NCBI GenBank assembly: GCA_020746105.1
Contig: CM036618.1
Coordinates: 4,294,501 to 4,358,500, forward strand
Reading direction: 5' to 3'
Source: Trogon surrucura
Lineage: Eukaryota > Chordata > Aves > Trogoniformes > Trogonidae
DNA: 64,000 nt
The position numbers and the translations under genes are program-made. How positions within the stretch are numbered: position 1 is the first letter of the stretch; every line of letters starts with the position of its first letter. Below the pieces are notes generated by a model. It saw nothing but the letters and a program-made list of their open reading frames with translations, was not told the DNA's origin and searched no databases. This document shows positions 12,091 through 24,197 of this stretch, in pieces.

Positions 12091-12222
12091 GAATCACAGA
12101 ATCACAGAATCATAGAATCATAGAATCATAGAATGATTTGGACTGGAAGGGACCTCAAAGTTCATCTAGTTCCAACCTCTCTGCCATGACAGGGACATCT
12201 CCCACTCCATTTTCGCAGGGAA
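12091..12222 (-). mobile_element. CR1 3' end fragment with reiterated tail
   Basis: Five AATCAYAGA units precede ATGATTTGGACTGGAAGGG and GACAGGGACATCTCCCACTC. Confidence 0.88.
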
Positions 12223-12906
12223 GCATGTGGCAATGGCCTAAACAGGACAAAAACCGGGTGACCCAACGGATTGACTTCTAAAGTTGCAGAGGGGCTAATC
12301 ACTAAAGAACCTGACAGTCATAGACATCTCCACCAGACAGTTTTCACCTTGAAATCACTGTGGTGGCTCTTGGGAAGTGTCTGCCAAGTGAAACAGTTAT
12401 AACTGTGTGTCCAAGAGTACGGATATGAAGATGTAGCTCCATCTGAGTGGCAAACAGCAGTGAGGAAGAAGTTTCTACCATCGTGTGAAATGTCTGTTCT
12501 CTCTTTTAATAGATTCAGAAAACTATGAATCTTTCCGTGGGACTCACATCCCTTTGAGAACATGAAGAAGGGGAGCATGCATGAGAAGGAATGACTTCTC
12601 TTTCATGTTGAAATTTTCAGTCAATGGCCCTGGGTTAACTCTGAAGTAACCTGGGACACTAAAATTATGGGAAACATCTGCTTCCCCCAAGCACTTCTAC
12701 GGATTTCTATTATGACAATGTAAATCAGCAGAATTTGTTTACAGTTGGTGTGTAGTGCTCCTCAAATTAGCTGAAAACCTGACCTTTTTTATAACATTGT
12801 AAGGAGTTGGAAAGGGATTTGGGGGAGAAAATGGGATGTTCTGCTAAGGGATTCGAAAATTTCCGTATTCTATCTAACTGATATCACACAGACATTGATA
12901 TATATT

Positions 12907-13032
12907 GGAGGTTGGACTAGATGACCTTTAAAGGTCCCTTTGAGCCCAACACATTCTGTGATTCTATGATTCTCTCATTCTACGATTCTGTCATTCTATG
13001 TTTCTATGATTCTGATTCTATGATGATTCTAT
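12907..13032 (+). mobile_element. CR1 3' end with expanded ATTCTATG tail
   Basis: GGTTGGACTAGATGACCTTTAAAGG is followed by about nine imperfect ATTCTATG/ATTCTGTG units, a long tail for CR1. Confidence 0.85.
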
Positions 13033-13529
13033 ATCCTTCTTAAAAATAGAACCAAACACAGGGAAGCCAAGTGTCTGGAAACATCTCCTGCATCTCTTCA
13101 AGACATTTTATGGACCTACTACTATACCAAGTATCTAACACATAAATACATCCCCATGTGGAGACACCTACTTTAAATGCCCAAATCTTTGAGCCAACTC
13201 CCACCTTCAGGCAGAATTCAGTTGCCTGAATCTAGTATCACTACAGATGTCCTATGATATTCAAGATATTTGCATGGGATGGAGGTCTGCGGGATACTCA
13301 ATGCTTCTGAAGGGGTCAATAGGGACCAGGCAGCTAATCCCACAGACACCTGAACTTAAGGAGCCAAACCTCTCCCACTGTGTCCCTCAGCTGGAAATCA
13401 AGCAAGTGCCAGAGTGGGATAGATGAGGAGAGATGCCACTGTGGGGAGGTTGGTGGGGAACAGGCAGCAGATGAAACTTCAGACTGTGGGGGATGTCTGA
13501 CAGTGGGACTGTGGAGAAAGAACTGCACA

Positions 13530-13680
13530 GAGACGTGGTGGAGTCTCCATTTCTGGAGATATTCAAAACCTGCCTGGAAGTCATCCTGTGCAACCTGCTG
13601 TAGGTGAACCTGCTCTGCCAAGGGGGTCGGACTAGATGATCTCCAGAGGTCCCTTCCAAGCCCTGACATTCTGTGATTCT
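13530..13680 (+). mobile_element. CR1 3' end fragment
   Basis: GTGGTGGAGTCTCCATTTCTGG, CTGCTGTAGGTGAACCTGC, GGTCGGACTAGATGATC and an ATTCTGTGATTCT tail. Confidence 0.88.
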
Positions 13681-15449
13681 GCAAACCGTATTTCTAGAAA
13701 GGATACAAACTGAATTTGCAGCCTGGCCAAGGGATGGAAGGTCCTTGAGCAAAACACATCTCCAGTCTGTCTTTGTGGAGCCCATGAGCTGGTCCATGGC
13801 TCCCTCTTGCGGGGAGATGTGCTGGAGGAGGGAGGGACAGCAAGGCCCTTCTCCTGGGTTGGGTTTGCTCAGAGGCAGAGGTAGTTGCCTGCCTCTTTGC
13901 TCCACCTTCGTCATTAATAATTCACAAAGTAAACAGTTATTCTTTCCTGCTGGAGAGCAGGAATGGGTTAGGGTTTCAGACATGGAATTTTAGGGACTGG
14001 AGTGCGTTCCTCACATTCAGAATAAATGTGTAACTATCAAGTTAACTGACTGAAAAAAATTATATTGCTTGCATGACTTTAAAAACCACTTTGTAATAAC
14101 AATGGGACATCTGCTGCCTAGTGCACACGTAAGCGTGGTCCTTGTAGACACATTCAAGTTTCTAAACCAGCATCTAATCCCAGGAGACCTACCCCTATCG
14201 CTTCATGTCTCTCTAATGTTGCCTCAGAGAGCAGTAACCACACAATGTTAGTTAGTTTATTTTTTTTATAACAAAACTCTTTTTTCAAAAACTTGAAAAT
14301 GCAGGACTTGAGACAATCTCTTGCTGAGACTTCTTTTTTTTCACAAGAGAACATTTCCATGTGGAAATGTGCCCTACCACTAGCCCAGGAGAGCGCGCTG
14401 TGGCTTTCTCGCAATCAACCACCCACAAAGAAAAGTATTATAAAGCTCAGCAGCAGTCTTTCCCTTCAAATCATTGTTGTGTATCTTCTGTATTTATACA
14501 CAGTCCATATGGATGGTGGAAATGGAGCTCATTGCCTGTGCAATGCAAGCAAACTGCCTTAAGCATAGCTAGATGACTATATCCATTGCAGAAAATAAGT
14601 GCATCTATTAAAATTCCAATTATGCCCTTCCTCATTTGGGTGATGTAGTTTTTATTTGCATTTATAAGCCACTTTCTCAGTTTTTGTCCTCATTTATCAA
14701 GGATTTTTCCGAAATGGATCACTCTTAATAACCACAACAAATTTGGCACTGCATCACAAACTTGTGTGCTTGTATTTAATAGTTTCTGGTCTTTAAAAAG
14801 AAAGAAATGTATTAGTAATGATGTCAGAGCTCTAATTCTAGAGTTTTTAATATGAGCTCTGGGGCAAGCAGGAAATGATTTCACAGATGTTAGAATTTGT
14901 GCCATGGGGCTGAAGGTAGGGCAGTGGGGAACAGTGTGGCATGAAATGGAAGTGGGGCAAAACAAAGGTGGGTTGAGCAGAAGAAAACAAACCATGCTTT
15001 GGAAAAGAAAGGGAAGGGGGCAGATGGTGACACAGCCACCCTGCCTCAATCCTGTCCACAGAAGGTCCAGATGAGATGTGACATTCGTGAATGAGGTGCA
15101 ACAAGTGATTTTTAGAAAAATACCTGACTGATTTCTGATAGAAAAATGTCTTATTGCTGGTGGAATATGTGACAGAGATAAGCCAGAGCCAGGGCAAAAC
15201 CCAAGGCTGGTTATCCACCAATTCCAGAAGGACACTGGGGCAGTCTGATCACCTTCACCTCCACCACAGCCAGACTGGAGTCTCTGGATGCTTTGTCCAT
15301 TGCATTGCTGGCCCCACCCCCCTGCCATTTGGTGAACTCACCAGATTTCTGCTACCACCAGCCTGGTACCCAGCATACTTCCTCCAGTGGGATGGGCATG
15401 GAATTGAAGAGGAAGAAGGAAGTTTTGCCTCCTCTCTGACAGCCTTGAC
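13681..15449. other. Unassigned sequence
   Basis: No gene or repeat recognised; the long minus-strand frames at 13387-13983 and 14690-15328 have no domain-like features and run into CR1 or AT-rich DNA. Confidence 0.55.
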
Positions 15450-15775
15450 ATCATAGAATCATGAAATGGTTTGAGTTGGAGGGGACCTTAAAGATCTTCT
15501 AGTCCCAATCCCGCTGCCATGGGCAGGGACACCTCGCACTAGACCAGGTTGCTCAAAGACTCATCCAGCCTGGCCTTAAACACTTCCAGGCATGAGGCAT
15601 TCACAACTTCTCTGGCCAATCTGTTCCAGTGTCTCACCACCCTCACAGTAAAGAACTTGTAATATGTAATCTATATCTACCCTGTCCGAGTTTAAAACCA
15701 TTGGCCCTCGTCCTATCACTACATGCCCGTGTAAAAGGTCCCTCTCCAGCTTTCCTGTGGGCTCTCTTCAGGTAC
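15450..15775 (-). mobile_element. CR1 3' portion
   Basis: The tail TCATAGAATCATGAAATGG, then CCATGGGCAGGGACACCTCG and TCACCACCCTCACAGTAAAGAA mark an antisense CR1, ending near CTCTTCAGGTACTT. Confidence 0.9.
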
Positions 15776-16336
15776 TTGTCCCTGATAACCTTGCATTAAT
15801 GACCTATAGGGAAAAGACTGGGCAGCCAGAACTCGTAGTAGACCTCATCTTCACTGTTGGTGGACCTTGCCTCCACTGTTGGGCTGTTTTGCCTTCCTCA
15901 CAGAAGGTTCAGTTGTCACTCCCAGCCAAAACAGGGCTGTGACTGGAGCAGGACGTTAGGAGTTGTACAGCCCATCTGCTCCTAACACAGGCCACCAGCA
16001 TTTCTGAGTACATACCCAAAGCTCACCTCAGGATGTGAAGCAGGAGGGCTCCTGGTCCCTCCCCTGTGTTTTGCCTCAGGCTCCCACTCTCTCAGCATCC
16101 CTGAGCCTGGCTCCTGTCTGCACAGACCCTGCAGATCACTCCATCCCACCCTGCACGTTCATCCTCCAGCCTGGACTCTTCTCCGAAGCCAGGCTTTGGC
16201 GAGAATCTCCTCAGGTTGTCCCTTCCTTTCTATTGCTAGAGACCTGCTAGGGGGGATCTACACACCCCTAGGGTGGAGAAGACACCCGCAGCACCCAGCC
16301 CAGGGGACAGGCCACCAAAATGCAAGCCTCCACCCT

Positions 16337-16408
16337 GGCCTCGTGGCGCAAGGGCAGCGCATCTGACTCCAGATCAGAAGGTTGTGTGTTCGAATCACAC
16401 CGGGGTCA
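16337..16408 (+). tRNA. tRNA-Trp (CCA), left arm of the inverted repeat
   Basis: The 72-base cloverleaf starts GGCCTCG and pairs with CGGGGTC at the 3' end. The D arm is GCGC/GCGC. The anticodon CCA at 16369-16371 sits in loop CTCCAGA, and the T arm contains GTTCGAATC. It is identical to the copy at 23376-23447. The 3' flank has only a TTT run, a weak Pol III terminator. Confidence 0.9.
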
Positions 16409-17370
16409 GCCTTTCACCACCACTCCTCACCCTCTCCTTTTCTCCACACATCCTTCCCACCACAGGCAGGGCTCTTCAAGCAAAGCATTGGCTACCTCAG
16501 CTTATAGAGAGGCACCTCCACAACCACCTGTGTGGCAACTGTGGTGCCAAGAGCTTTCCTTTCAGCCAGGCAGCAGGGACCCACCTGACAGGTTATGGTT
16601 CATGACCAGAGGGGCTGCAAGTACAGGGAGGTCTTGTGATGGGGGTCTCCCACACTTTGCCTCCTCAAGAAGCTGAAGGAAGGGGAAGTCCTGTCTTCTT
16701 CAGGAAAGTGCAAGAAGCTTTAAAACTGCCTGCTCTGCCCTGGGGGACCTGGATTACCCACTGCAGCACTTGCCTGGGAGGGTAACATGGACTGGTACAG
16801 GCAGTACGGAGGATTTATGGAGAGCTTCAAGGACAATTATCACTCTAGGATTATGGAAAGAGAGGCAGGTTTCTGAGGAACAACAGAAGACCTTTTTTTC
16901 AGGAAGGGTAAGAAGGAGGATCTGGGGAGATCTGGTCTGCTCATCTTCACCTCAGGGACCTCACGAAGACTATGGAAAACCACGCCCAAATGAAGGAAGG
17001 ATCTGAAAATAACGTGGAAATAACCAGAAACAGGGACCATGGATTTATCAAGAGCAGGTGACATTTGGCCAGCAAGACAGATTTCTCTGGTCATCAAAAG
17101 GAGACCAGGGAACATCCTGATGGTGGGGTCTCCCAGATGTGCCACTCTAGCAGGACACAGAGTGTCTAAGCTCAGTCACAAAGTAGAGCAAAGTGACTCA
17201 ACCAGGGGGCTCAGGACATTGAGGTCAGCAGTTGGCAGGCCAGCTGACATTCTGCACTGCTCCATACCTCATTGGATGTTGTCTGGTGTCTTTGCGATGG
17301 GCTCAGAGGATGTTCTACACAACCAAGGGCATGGGCAGCCCTCCAGGGCCATGGGGCTGCTCAGGGTCCA

Positions 17371-17443
17371 GGGCCAGTGGCGCAATGGACAACGCGCCTG
17401 ACTACGGATCAGGAGATTGCAGGTTCGACTCCTGCCTGGCTCG
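17371..17443 (+). tRNA. tRNA-Arg (ACG), left arm of the inverted repeat
   Basis: The 73-base cloverleaf starts GGGCCAG and ends CTGGCTC plus G. The anticodon ACG is at 17404-17406 and the T loop is GGTTCGACTCC. A TTTT terminator follows at 17448-17451. The A and B boxes are intact, so it is probably functional. It decodes CGN arginine codons. Confidence 0.95.
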
Positions 17444-17898
17444 ACTCTTTTAGCCTGGACACAGACCTTCCTCCTGCTCCCTCCCCAAGGACCATCCTTC
17501 TCCTCCTGCCCCTCATTTCTCCTCCTAGGCTTTCTGCAGGCCAAAAGTGCTGGATTGTCCTCCTGCCTTTCAGGAAGGAAGGTGTTCCTCCAGACCTTGT
17601 AGTGGAACTGGGCACTCTGTCTCATCTTTCTACTGACATCCCTCTAGTTCCTCTGCTTACTTATGTTCCACACTGGGAATAATTCTTACAGCTTTGGTGT
17701 CCGTATTATAAGGACTTTTATTAACTGTTACAAGGCTAGTACAGGACCATCAAAATAACATGATGTTGGAACACAAGCCATGAGAACTGTTGTTTTTTGG
17801 CCTGGGCAAGAGGGGGTTTTAGTAAGGACGTAATAGCAACCTTCCAGTACATATGATGAGGTCATCAAAGCAAGCACTTCCTGAAGCATTTCATGAAG

Positions 17899-18860
17899 AG
17901 AATCATAGAACCACAGAATTATAGAACCATAGAACCGTAGAATCCTAGAATCATAGAATGAGTTGGGTTGGAAAGGACTTTTCAAGGTCATCTTGTCCAA
18001 CGTCCCTGCCTTGCGCAGGGATATGTCCAACTAGACCATGTTGCTCAAAGTCCTGACCAACCTGACCTTGAATGATTCCAGGGATGGGGCTTCTACCACC
18101 TCTCCAGGCAACCTGTGCCAGTGATTCACCATCCACATTGTAAAATATTTCTTCCTTACATCTAGTTCAGTTTTCCTCTCTTTTACTTTAAACCTATTAA
18201 CCCTTGTCCTATCACAACAGGCCCTGATAAAAAGATTTTCCTCACCTTTCTTATCAGCCCTCTTCAAATACTGGCAGGCTGCTATAAGGTCTCTGAAAGC
18301 CTTCTCCTCTCCAGGCTGAACAACCCTAACTCTCTCAGCCTGTCCTCATAGAGGAGGTGCTCCAACCTCCTGATCATTTTCCTGGCCTCCTCCAGACTTA
18401 CTCCAACAGACCTATGTCCTTCTTTCGTGTGGGTCGCAGAGGTGGACACAGAACTGCAGGTCGGGTCTCACCAGAGCAGAGCAGAGCAGAGCGGAGCAGA
18501 GCAGAGGGGGCAGAATCACCGCTCTCTATCTACTGGCCAAGCTGCTTTTGATGCAGTCCAGGATAAAATTGGGCTTCTGGGCTGTGAGCACACATTGAAA
18601 GCTCATGTCCCAGTTTTCATTCACTAAGTCCCCCAAGTCCTTCCCTTCAGGGTTCTTCTCAATCCTTTAATCTTCCAACCCGTACTGATACTGGGGATTG
18701 TCCCAACTCAGGTGCAGGACTTTGCATAAAGTTCAAGAGCTTTCTGTCAGCTCACAACTCCTGCCTCACTAAGCTTCTCTGAAGGAAAATCCTTCCCTCC
18801 AGCTCATCAGCCTCTGCTCCCGATTTGGTATTATCCAGAAACCTGCAGAGTGTGTACGTG
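17899..18860 (-). mobile_element. CR1 LINE, long diverged copy
   Basis: The plus-strand text begins with repeated AATCATAGAA tail units, then TTGGGTTGGAAAGGAC, and runs through the CR1 3' UTR and C-terminal coding region (CTCTCTCAGCCTGTCCTCATAG, GGGCTTCTGGGCTGTGAGC). A GAGCA tandem run at 18475-18505 interrupts it. It may continue to about 19020. It lies in the spacer between the tRNA arms. Confidence 0.88.
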
Positions 18861-19084
18861 TTGTTAATGAAGACAGCTAACCGTGACAGCTAACACCTCC
18901 ATTATTAGTAGGTTCCATTATTAACAAGGCACCATTATTAACAAGACACTTGTTACATTTCTAACTGGTCATCCCAGCACTTTGGTTCTGGTGGTCCAGC
19001 CAAGTTTCCACCCACTTTCATAGCCTCTCCTACGGTTCATATATGTGGATTCCCTACATTTTACAGTTAGTTGTGCCAGCAACA

Positions 19085-19495
19085 CTGTGTTGCAGAATTA
19101 AGACTTTTGTCCTTGAGCTCTTTTCTAAACAAGTACATAACTCTCGCTTGCTAATAATGAAAAGAGAACCTGACCAGCCAAGTACAGCTCATGTTGGGAT
19201 TTTGTCCATGAGAATGAATAGATAAGATGCTTCTTGCACACAAGATGTGCATGGGAGTGAACGGGAGAGTATGATCAAAACAGACCTGGGAAAGTCTGTT
19301 CTCCCTGTGTGATAAGAGAGTGACTGAAGGAGTACACGAGCTAATAACAGGCCTGGCTGCATAGTCTGGTCTCCTGTTTGTAACCCACAAATAGTGCTTC
19401 TTGCTAATAAGTATAAATATGTGTGCCTGCTTGCAATAAAGTGAATTCCATTTTCCACCCTCTCAGAGTTTCTGCGTGCTTCTCCACATGTATAC
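19085..19495 (+). mobile_element. Possible solo LTR of an endogenous retrovirus (fossil)
   Basis: A promoter-like GTATAAATATG (about 19411) is followed within 30 bases by GCAATAAAG and a T-rich stretch, the order of the U3-R-U5 parts of an LTR. No viral coding sequence adjoins it. The ends are guesses. It lies between two CR1 copies in the tRNA spacer. It could also be unrelated AT-rich DNA. Confidence 0.3.
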
Positions 19496-19522
19496 TTGTA
19501 ATCTGCTTACAAGACTGCCCAG

Positions 19523-19677
19523 GGAGGTTGTGGAGTCTCCTTCTCTGGAGATATTCAAAACCCGCCTGGACACGTTCCTATGTAGCATTATCTAGGTGTT
19601 CCTGCTCTGGCAGGGGGATTGGACTTGATGATCTTTCGAGGTCCCTTCCAATCCCTAACATTCTGGGATTCTGTGAA
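19523..19677 (+). mobile_element. CR1 3' end fragment
   Basis: CTGCCCAGGGAGGTTGTGG, CCTGCTCTGGCAGGGGGATTGG and a CATTCTGGGATTCTGTGA tail. Confidence 0.88.
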
Positions 19678-20660
19678 GAAGACTCTGGAAGACACTATTT
19701 GAAACTTCAATTAAGTCAAGATAAACAAATGTTTCTTTCCCAGGTGTCAACAGAGCAGATGGTTGGGTAGGTGAAGTAGGACCTTAATAAATCTATGCTG
19801 ACAGTTTGCAACTGGTCTTGTGTCATTTACGTGTCCCTTTTGTTCAAGTGATTCTTGGCTTGATCATCCTCTGCCGTGAGTAACCCACTGCCATAGGCTC
19901 TGCCAGAAAGTGAAGAGACATGAAGCTGAGGGCAGATCTCATCAATAAAGACAGAGACAGGGAAGCCTTGGAGTACCTCAGCCTGCTCCATGTCCATTTC
20001 CCTCCTTCACTCAGAAGTGGTCCCACACTTTGTTTTTCTTTTGCTGCCAGTGTGATTCTAAAAACCATTTAGTTGACCTTTCACATCTTTACCAACCTTA
20101 ACTCCAGCTGAGCTTCGGTTTTCCCATGTCAGCAGGGAATTTTAATCAAATAATTATTATCACCCTATTTGACACTTGTGGAACCATACCTGGAGTCTGT
20201 GTCCTGTTTTAGGGTCTCTGAGACAAGAAAGATATTTACAGACTGCATTTAGTCATCCAGATTAGGAGGTGGTGGATGAGGAGTGGACTAGAGAGCTAGG
20301 TTTCTATAATACGGAAAAGGTCAATGAAGGATTAAAATCTTGTTTTGTGCTATGTGTGCCTACAAAGTGGAGCCAGGGTTTTCTTGTGGAGCATGGAGTA
20401 TGGAGCTTGACAAAACAGATTACATCAAGAAGAAAATCTGTCAGATGATAGGAAAAAAAATAATTTGTCAGAAGTCACACATTAGAACAGCATCCCAGAG
20501 ATTCTTTCGTGCTCTGAGCAGGGAATTAGATCACCTGTCTCCCAGGAATCTCATTATATCTGTTTTTTCCTATACCTAACTAAATCCTCTTGTGCCCTCC
20601 CCTGCTCCCCTCACAGAGCACATCCAGAGCTGGGAAGCCCCCAGACCTCCAGCAGGGTCA

Positions 20661-20733
20661 GGGCCAGTGGCGCAATGGACAACGCGCCTGACTACGGATC
20701 AGGAGATTGCAGGTTCGACTCCTGCCTGGCTCG
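20661..20733 (+). tRNA. tRNA-Arg (ACG) in the spacer of the inverted repeat
   Basis: All 73 bases are identical to the copies at 17371 and 22345, but the flanks differ apart from a short AGGGTC-like stretch upstream. A TTTTT run lies about 45 bases downstream. Identity inside the gene with unrelated flanks points to selection or gene conversion. Confidence 0.94.
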
Positions 20734-21299
20734 CCCTGAAACTCCCCGGCTGTCATGGATGTGACAGCAAACAGCATGTTTTTCTGTGGTACCTCCCCTT
20801 CCCGGCTTTTTGTCCGTCTCTCTGACATCCGCATCACAGGAACATCATCTTGTGAAACATTTCATCAAAGCTGCAGAAATGCTGCTTACTTGAAGAGCCA
20901 TCACTCCTCAAGTTCTTTTCAGCCTGGGCTACTGACCTCCTAGACTGTTGAGCAGGGTTGCTTCTGATGTCTCTGAACGTGTGTTTTCATCATAAGCCCT
21001 GTGCAGATCTCCCTTCTGTCTTCCTGAACACCACTGAGTGAGAGCTACCTGAAGTCGCTCTAGGAACTGTGAGTAAGGGGTGAGTGGAAAATGCTCCAAG
21101 ACATTGGGCTTGAAAAGTTGTGGTCAATGACTGGAAGTGCAAATTGCTCCCAGTGCTCCTCAGGAGTCAATGTTACTGCTGATACTACTGAACATCTTCA
21201 CTGTCGTACTCGGTAGTGGGATAGGATGAAGCCTATATGAGGTCACGGATGACGTCAGTGGGGGAGGAAACAGCTGACACTTGTAGGGACAACTGTCAC

Positions 21300-21580
21300 T
21301 CGGAGTGACCCGCACAGGATGAAGAAAGTTCGGCAAAGGCAAACACAACATCGTGCATCTGGGCTGGGATAACCCCATGCAGCATGACAGACTAGGGGTG
21401 ACTGCCAAGAAAACAGCTGTGCAGAAAAGGGGATAGAGGGTCCTGGAGAAGAGCGACTTGAACAAGAGTAGGCAGCGTGCCCTTGCACCCGTGAAGGCAT
21501 GCTGAGATATCCCAGGTAAGGATACAGCCGCTGGGTCAAGAGGAAGGTTGCTTGCCCAGCATCCAGCACTTCTGAGAACA
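21300..21580 (+). mobile_element. Probable old CR1 coding-region fragment
   Basis: CATCGTGCATCTGGGCTGGGATAACCCCATGCAGCA corresponds to the CR1 segment downstream of the RT core, but the 3' end is absent and the rest is diverged. It lies in the tRNA spacer. Confidence 0.45.
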
Positions 21581-22344
21581 CCATTGGGGCACTGTGTCCA
21601 AGACTGAGCTTCTCAGTACAGACAATACACTAATAACATGCAGCAAATCTAGTTTGTCCTTCATACTTTTCCATACCTCTATGAACTTTTTCCCTAGTTA
21701 GTGTTTTTTTAAACTCTACTAGCAGACAAACATTTGCCTCTTCCTGTCTCACACATCATGTTTTCTCCTGAGCTATCCTAATTTCTAAAAAGAAGGCTGC
21801 AAAGTGATAGAAGTGAGGGGTCTGAGATGCCCAGGTGCTGTATCCCTCTTCTCTGTCCTTGTCTGCACCTGGATCATGAGGCTGGGTGTCTGAATCACAC
21901 TGAGGCCAGGCTTGGGACGGTCCTGCAGGTGGGTGGCCTGTCTGTGATTTCCATGGGTGCTCACCAATGGTGCAAAAGAATATTGCGAGGCTCTGACAAG
22001 CAGCAGCAAGACCAACATGAGCCTCACAAGTGGTTGAGGACCAGAGCACATGACCTGCCAGAACAGCCTGACACTGCTGCGTCTGCTCAGCCCACAGAGT
22101 TGAGGAGGCATCTTCATCCTGCTGTGGGATTTACTGACGTGCCCCTGGCTGAGGTGTGGCACCAAGCTCTGCCTCTTTTGGAGTGCCTATGGGTCTCGAA
22201 GAACATCTTCCTTCCTGAAAGGCAAGAGGACAACACATCACTTTTGGCCTTCAGAAAGCCTGGGAGGAGAGATGAGGGGCAGGAGGAGAAGGATGGTCCT
22301 TGGGGAGGGAGCAGGAGGAAGGTCTGTGTCCAGGCTAAAAGAGT

Positions 22345-22417
22345 CGAGCCAGGCAGGAGTCGAACCTGCAATCTCCTGATCCGTAGTCAGGCGCGTTGTC
22401 CATTGCGCCACTGGCCC
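22345..22417 (-). tRNA. tRNA-Arg (ACG), right arm of the inverted repeat
   Basis: The minus-strand sequence is base-for-base the same as the tRNA-Arg at 17371-17443, including the CTTTTAG terminator context just downstream. Anticodon ACG. Confidence 0.95.
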
Positions 22418-23375
22418 TGGACCCTGAGCAGCCCCACGGCCCTGGAGGGCTGCCCATGCCCTTGGTTGTGTAGAACATCCTCTGAGCCCATCGCAAAGAC
22501 ACCAGACAACATCCAATGAGGTATGGAGCAGTGCAGAACGTTAGCTGGCCTGTCAACTGCTGACCTCAATGTCCTGAGTCCCTTGGTTGAGTCACTTTGC
22601 TCTACGTTGTAACTGAGCTTAGACACTCTGTGTCCTGCTAGAGTGACACATCTGGGAGACCCCACCATCAGGATGTTCCCTGGTCTCCTTTTGATGACCA
22701 GAGAAATCTGTCTTGTTGGCCAAGTATCGTCTGCCCTTGATAAATCCATGGTCTCTGTTTCTGGTTATTTCCACGTTATTTTCAGATCCTTCCTTCATTT
22801 GGGCGTGGCTTTCCATAGTCTTCATGAGGTCCCTGAGGTGAAGATGAACAGACTAGATCTCCCCAGATCCTCCTTCTTATCCTTCTTGAAAAAAGGTCTT
22901 CTGTTGTTCCTCAGAAACCTGCCTCTCTTTCCATAATCCTAGAGTGATAATTGTCCTTGAAGCTCTCCATAAATCCTCCGGACTGCCTGTACCAGTCTAT
23001 GTTACCCTCCCAGGCAAGTGCTGCAGTGGGTAATCCAGGTCCCCCAGGGCTGAGCAGGTGGTTTTAAAGCTTCTTGCACTTTCCTGAAGAAGACAGGACT
23101 TCCCCTTCCTTCAGCTTCTTGAGGAGGCAAAGTGTGGGAGACCCCCACCACAAGACGTCCCTGCAGTTTCAGCCCCTCAGGTCATGAGCCATAACCTGTC
23201 AAGTGGATCTCTGCTGCCTGGTTGAAAGGAAAGCTCTTGGCACCACAGTTGCCACACAGGTGGTTGTGGAGGCGCCCCCCCTATAAGCTGAGCTTTCAGA
23301 GCTCTGCCCATGGTGGGGAGGATGTGTGGAGAAAAGCAGGGGCAATAGAGAGGGTGAGGAGTGGTGGTGAAAGGC

Positions 23376-23447
23376 TGACCCCGGTGTGATTCGAACACAC
23401 AACCTTCTGATCTGGAGTCAGATGCGCTGCCCTTGCGCCACGAGGCC
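23376..23447 (-). tRNA. tRNA-Trp (CCA), right arm of the inverted repeat
   Basis: The minus-strand sequence is identical to the tRNA-Trp at 16337-16408, with the same flanks (CACCCTGGCC upstream, GCCTTTCACC downstream). The anticodon loop is CTCCAGA. Confidence 0.9.
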
Positions 23448-24125
23448 AGGGTGGAGGCTTGCATTTTGGTGGCCTGTCCCCTGGGCTGGGTGCTGTGGGT
23501 GTCCTCTCCATGAGGACCACCCCAGGGCTGTGTTGGGCCAAGCCCAGAGACGGGCTACAGAAGGTAGAGGAGACAGGACCACCCCTTTAGGAACTGCTGA
23601 GTGAGTCATGCTCAGAGCTTTGGTGACCCATCTGAAGGATGTAAGCCCAGGGAGATAGGGCAGAGGTGCAGAAGGAACAGCATAGGTCCAGGATATGCAG
23701 GGGCAGCTGAGGAATAAGTACATTCCATCCTCCTGTTGGGGTGAAGGTGGCTCCACCCAGGCCATGCAAAAGGCTTGAAGGTCCCTCCTTCTGCCACGGG
23801 GCTTGAGGTCAGTGCTGTGCATCTGCCAGGTGAATGGGCCTTCTCTCCCCAGGGAGATGGTGGGACACCACCCCTCCTCCCCCTCTGGAGACAGCACACA
23901 CAGGAGTCTATTTCTCCTGGGAAAGGCCCTGCAGGACCACTCTGGGCAACGCTCACGTTTTAACCTTCCCCCTCTGCCGCACTTCATTTAGAGCCCTCTT
24001 TGCAAGGCAGCTGGCAGAGATATCTCCATTCCTCTGTCAGGTAAATTGAAAGTCCCCTTCCCTCAAAGTAAAGTGCATGGTCATGAAATCTGCGATCACA
24101 TTTGTGCAAATTTTGTTCCAGCCCT

Positions 24126-24197
24126 GACCCTGTGGTGCAATGGTAGCACGTCTGACTCCAGATCAGAAGGCTGTGTGTTCAAATCACACCGGGGTCA
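24126..24197 (+). tRNA. tRNA-Trp (CCA), diverged copy outside the inverted repeat
   Basis: The 72-base cloverleaf is GACCCTG...CGGGGTC with D arm GTGC/GCAC, anticodon CCA and T loop GTTCAAATC. It differs from the arm copies mainly in the acceptor and D arm, yet substitutions keep pairing, which argues for function. No T run follows closely. Confidence 0.85.

Larger units (their letters stand above)
16266..17597 (+). repeat. Left arm of a 1.33 kb inverted duplication carrying tRNA-Trp and tRNA-Arg
   Basis: This segment matches the reverse complement of 22192-23525 from GGTGGAGAAGACACCC at one end to CAGGAAGGAAGGTGTTCCTC at the other. Differences are scattered substitutions and small indels. 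The region between the two tRNAs is conserved between arms but has no recognisable gene. Edges were judged by eye and may be off by about 20 bases. Confidence 0.9.
22192..23525 (-). repeat. Right arm of the inverted tRNA duplication
   Basis: This is the reverse-complement partner of 16266-17597, separated from it by 4.6 kb. It carries tRNA-Arg (22345-22417) and tRNA-Trp (23376-23447) in mirror order. The long open frames seen in both arms are shared only because the arms are copies. Confidence 0.9.

Noticed and set aside
12960-13032. CRISPR-like array of short repeats
   Set aside because: Direct octamer repeats without spacers are the normal CR1 3' tail, and CRISPR is not expected in a vertebrate.
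16273-17682. Long overlapping frames across the tRNA arms, repeated at 22.2-23.5 kb
   Set aside because: They run through tRNA genes and recur only because the arms are duplicates; no protein features.
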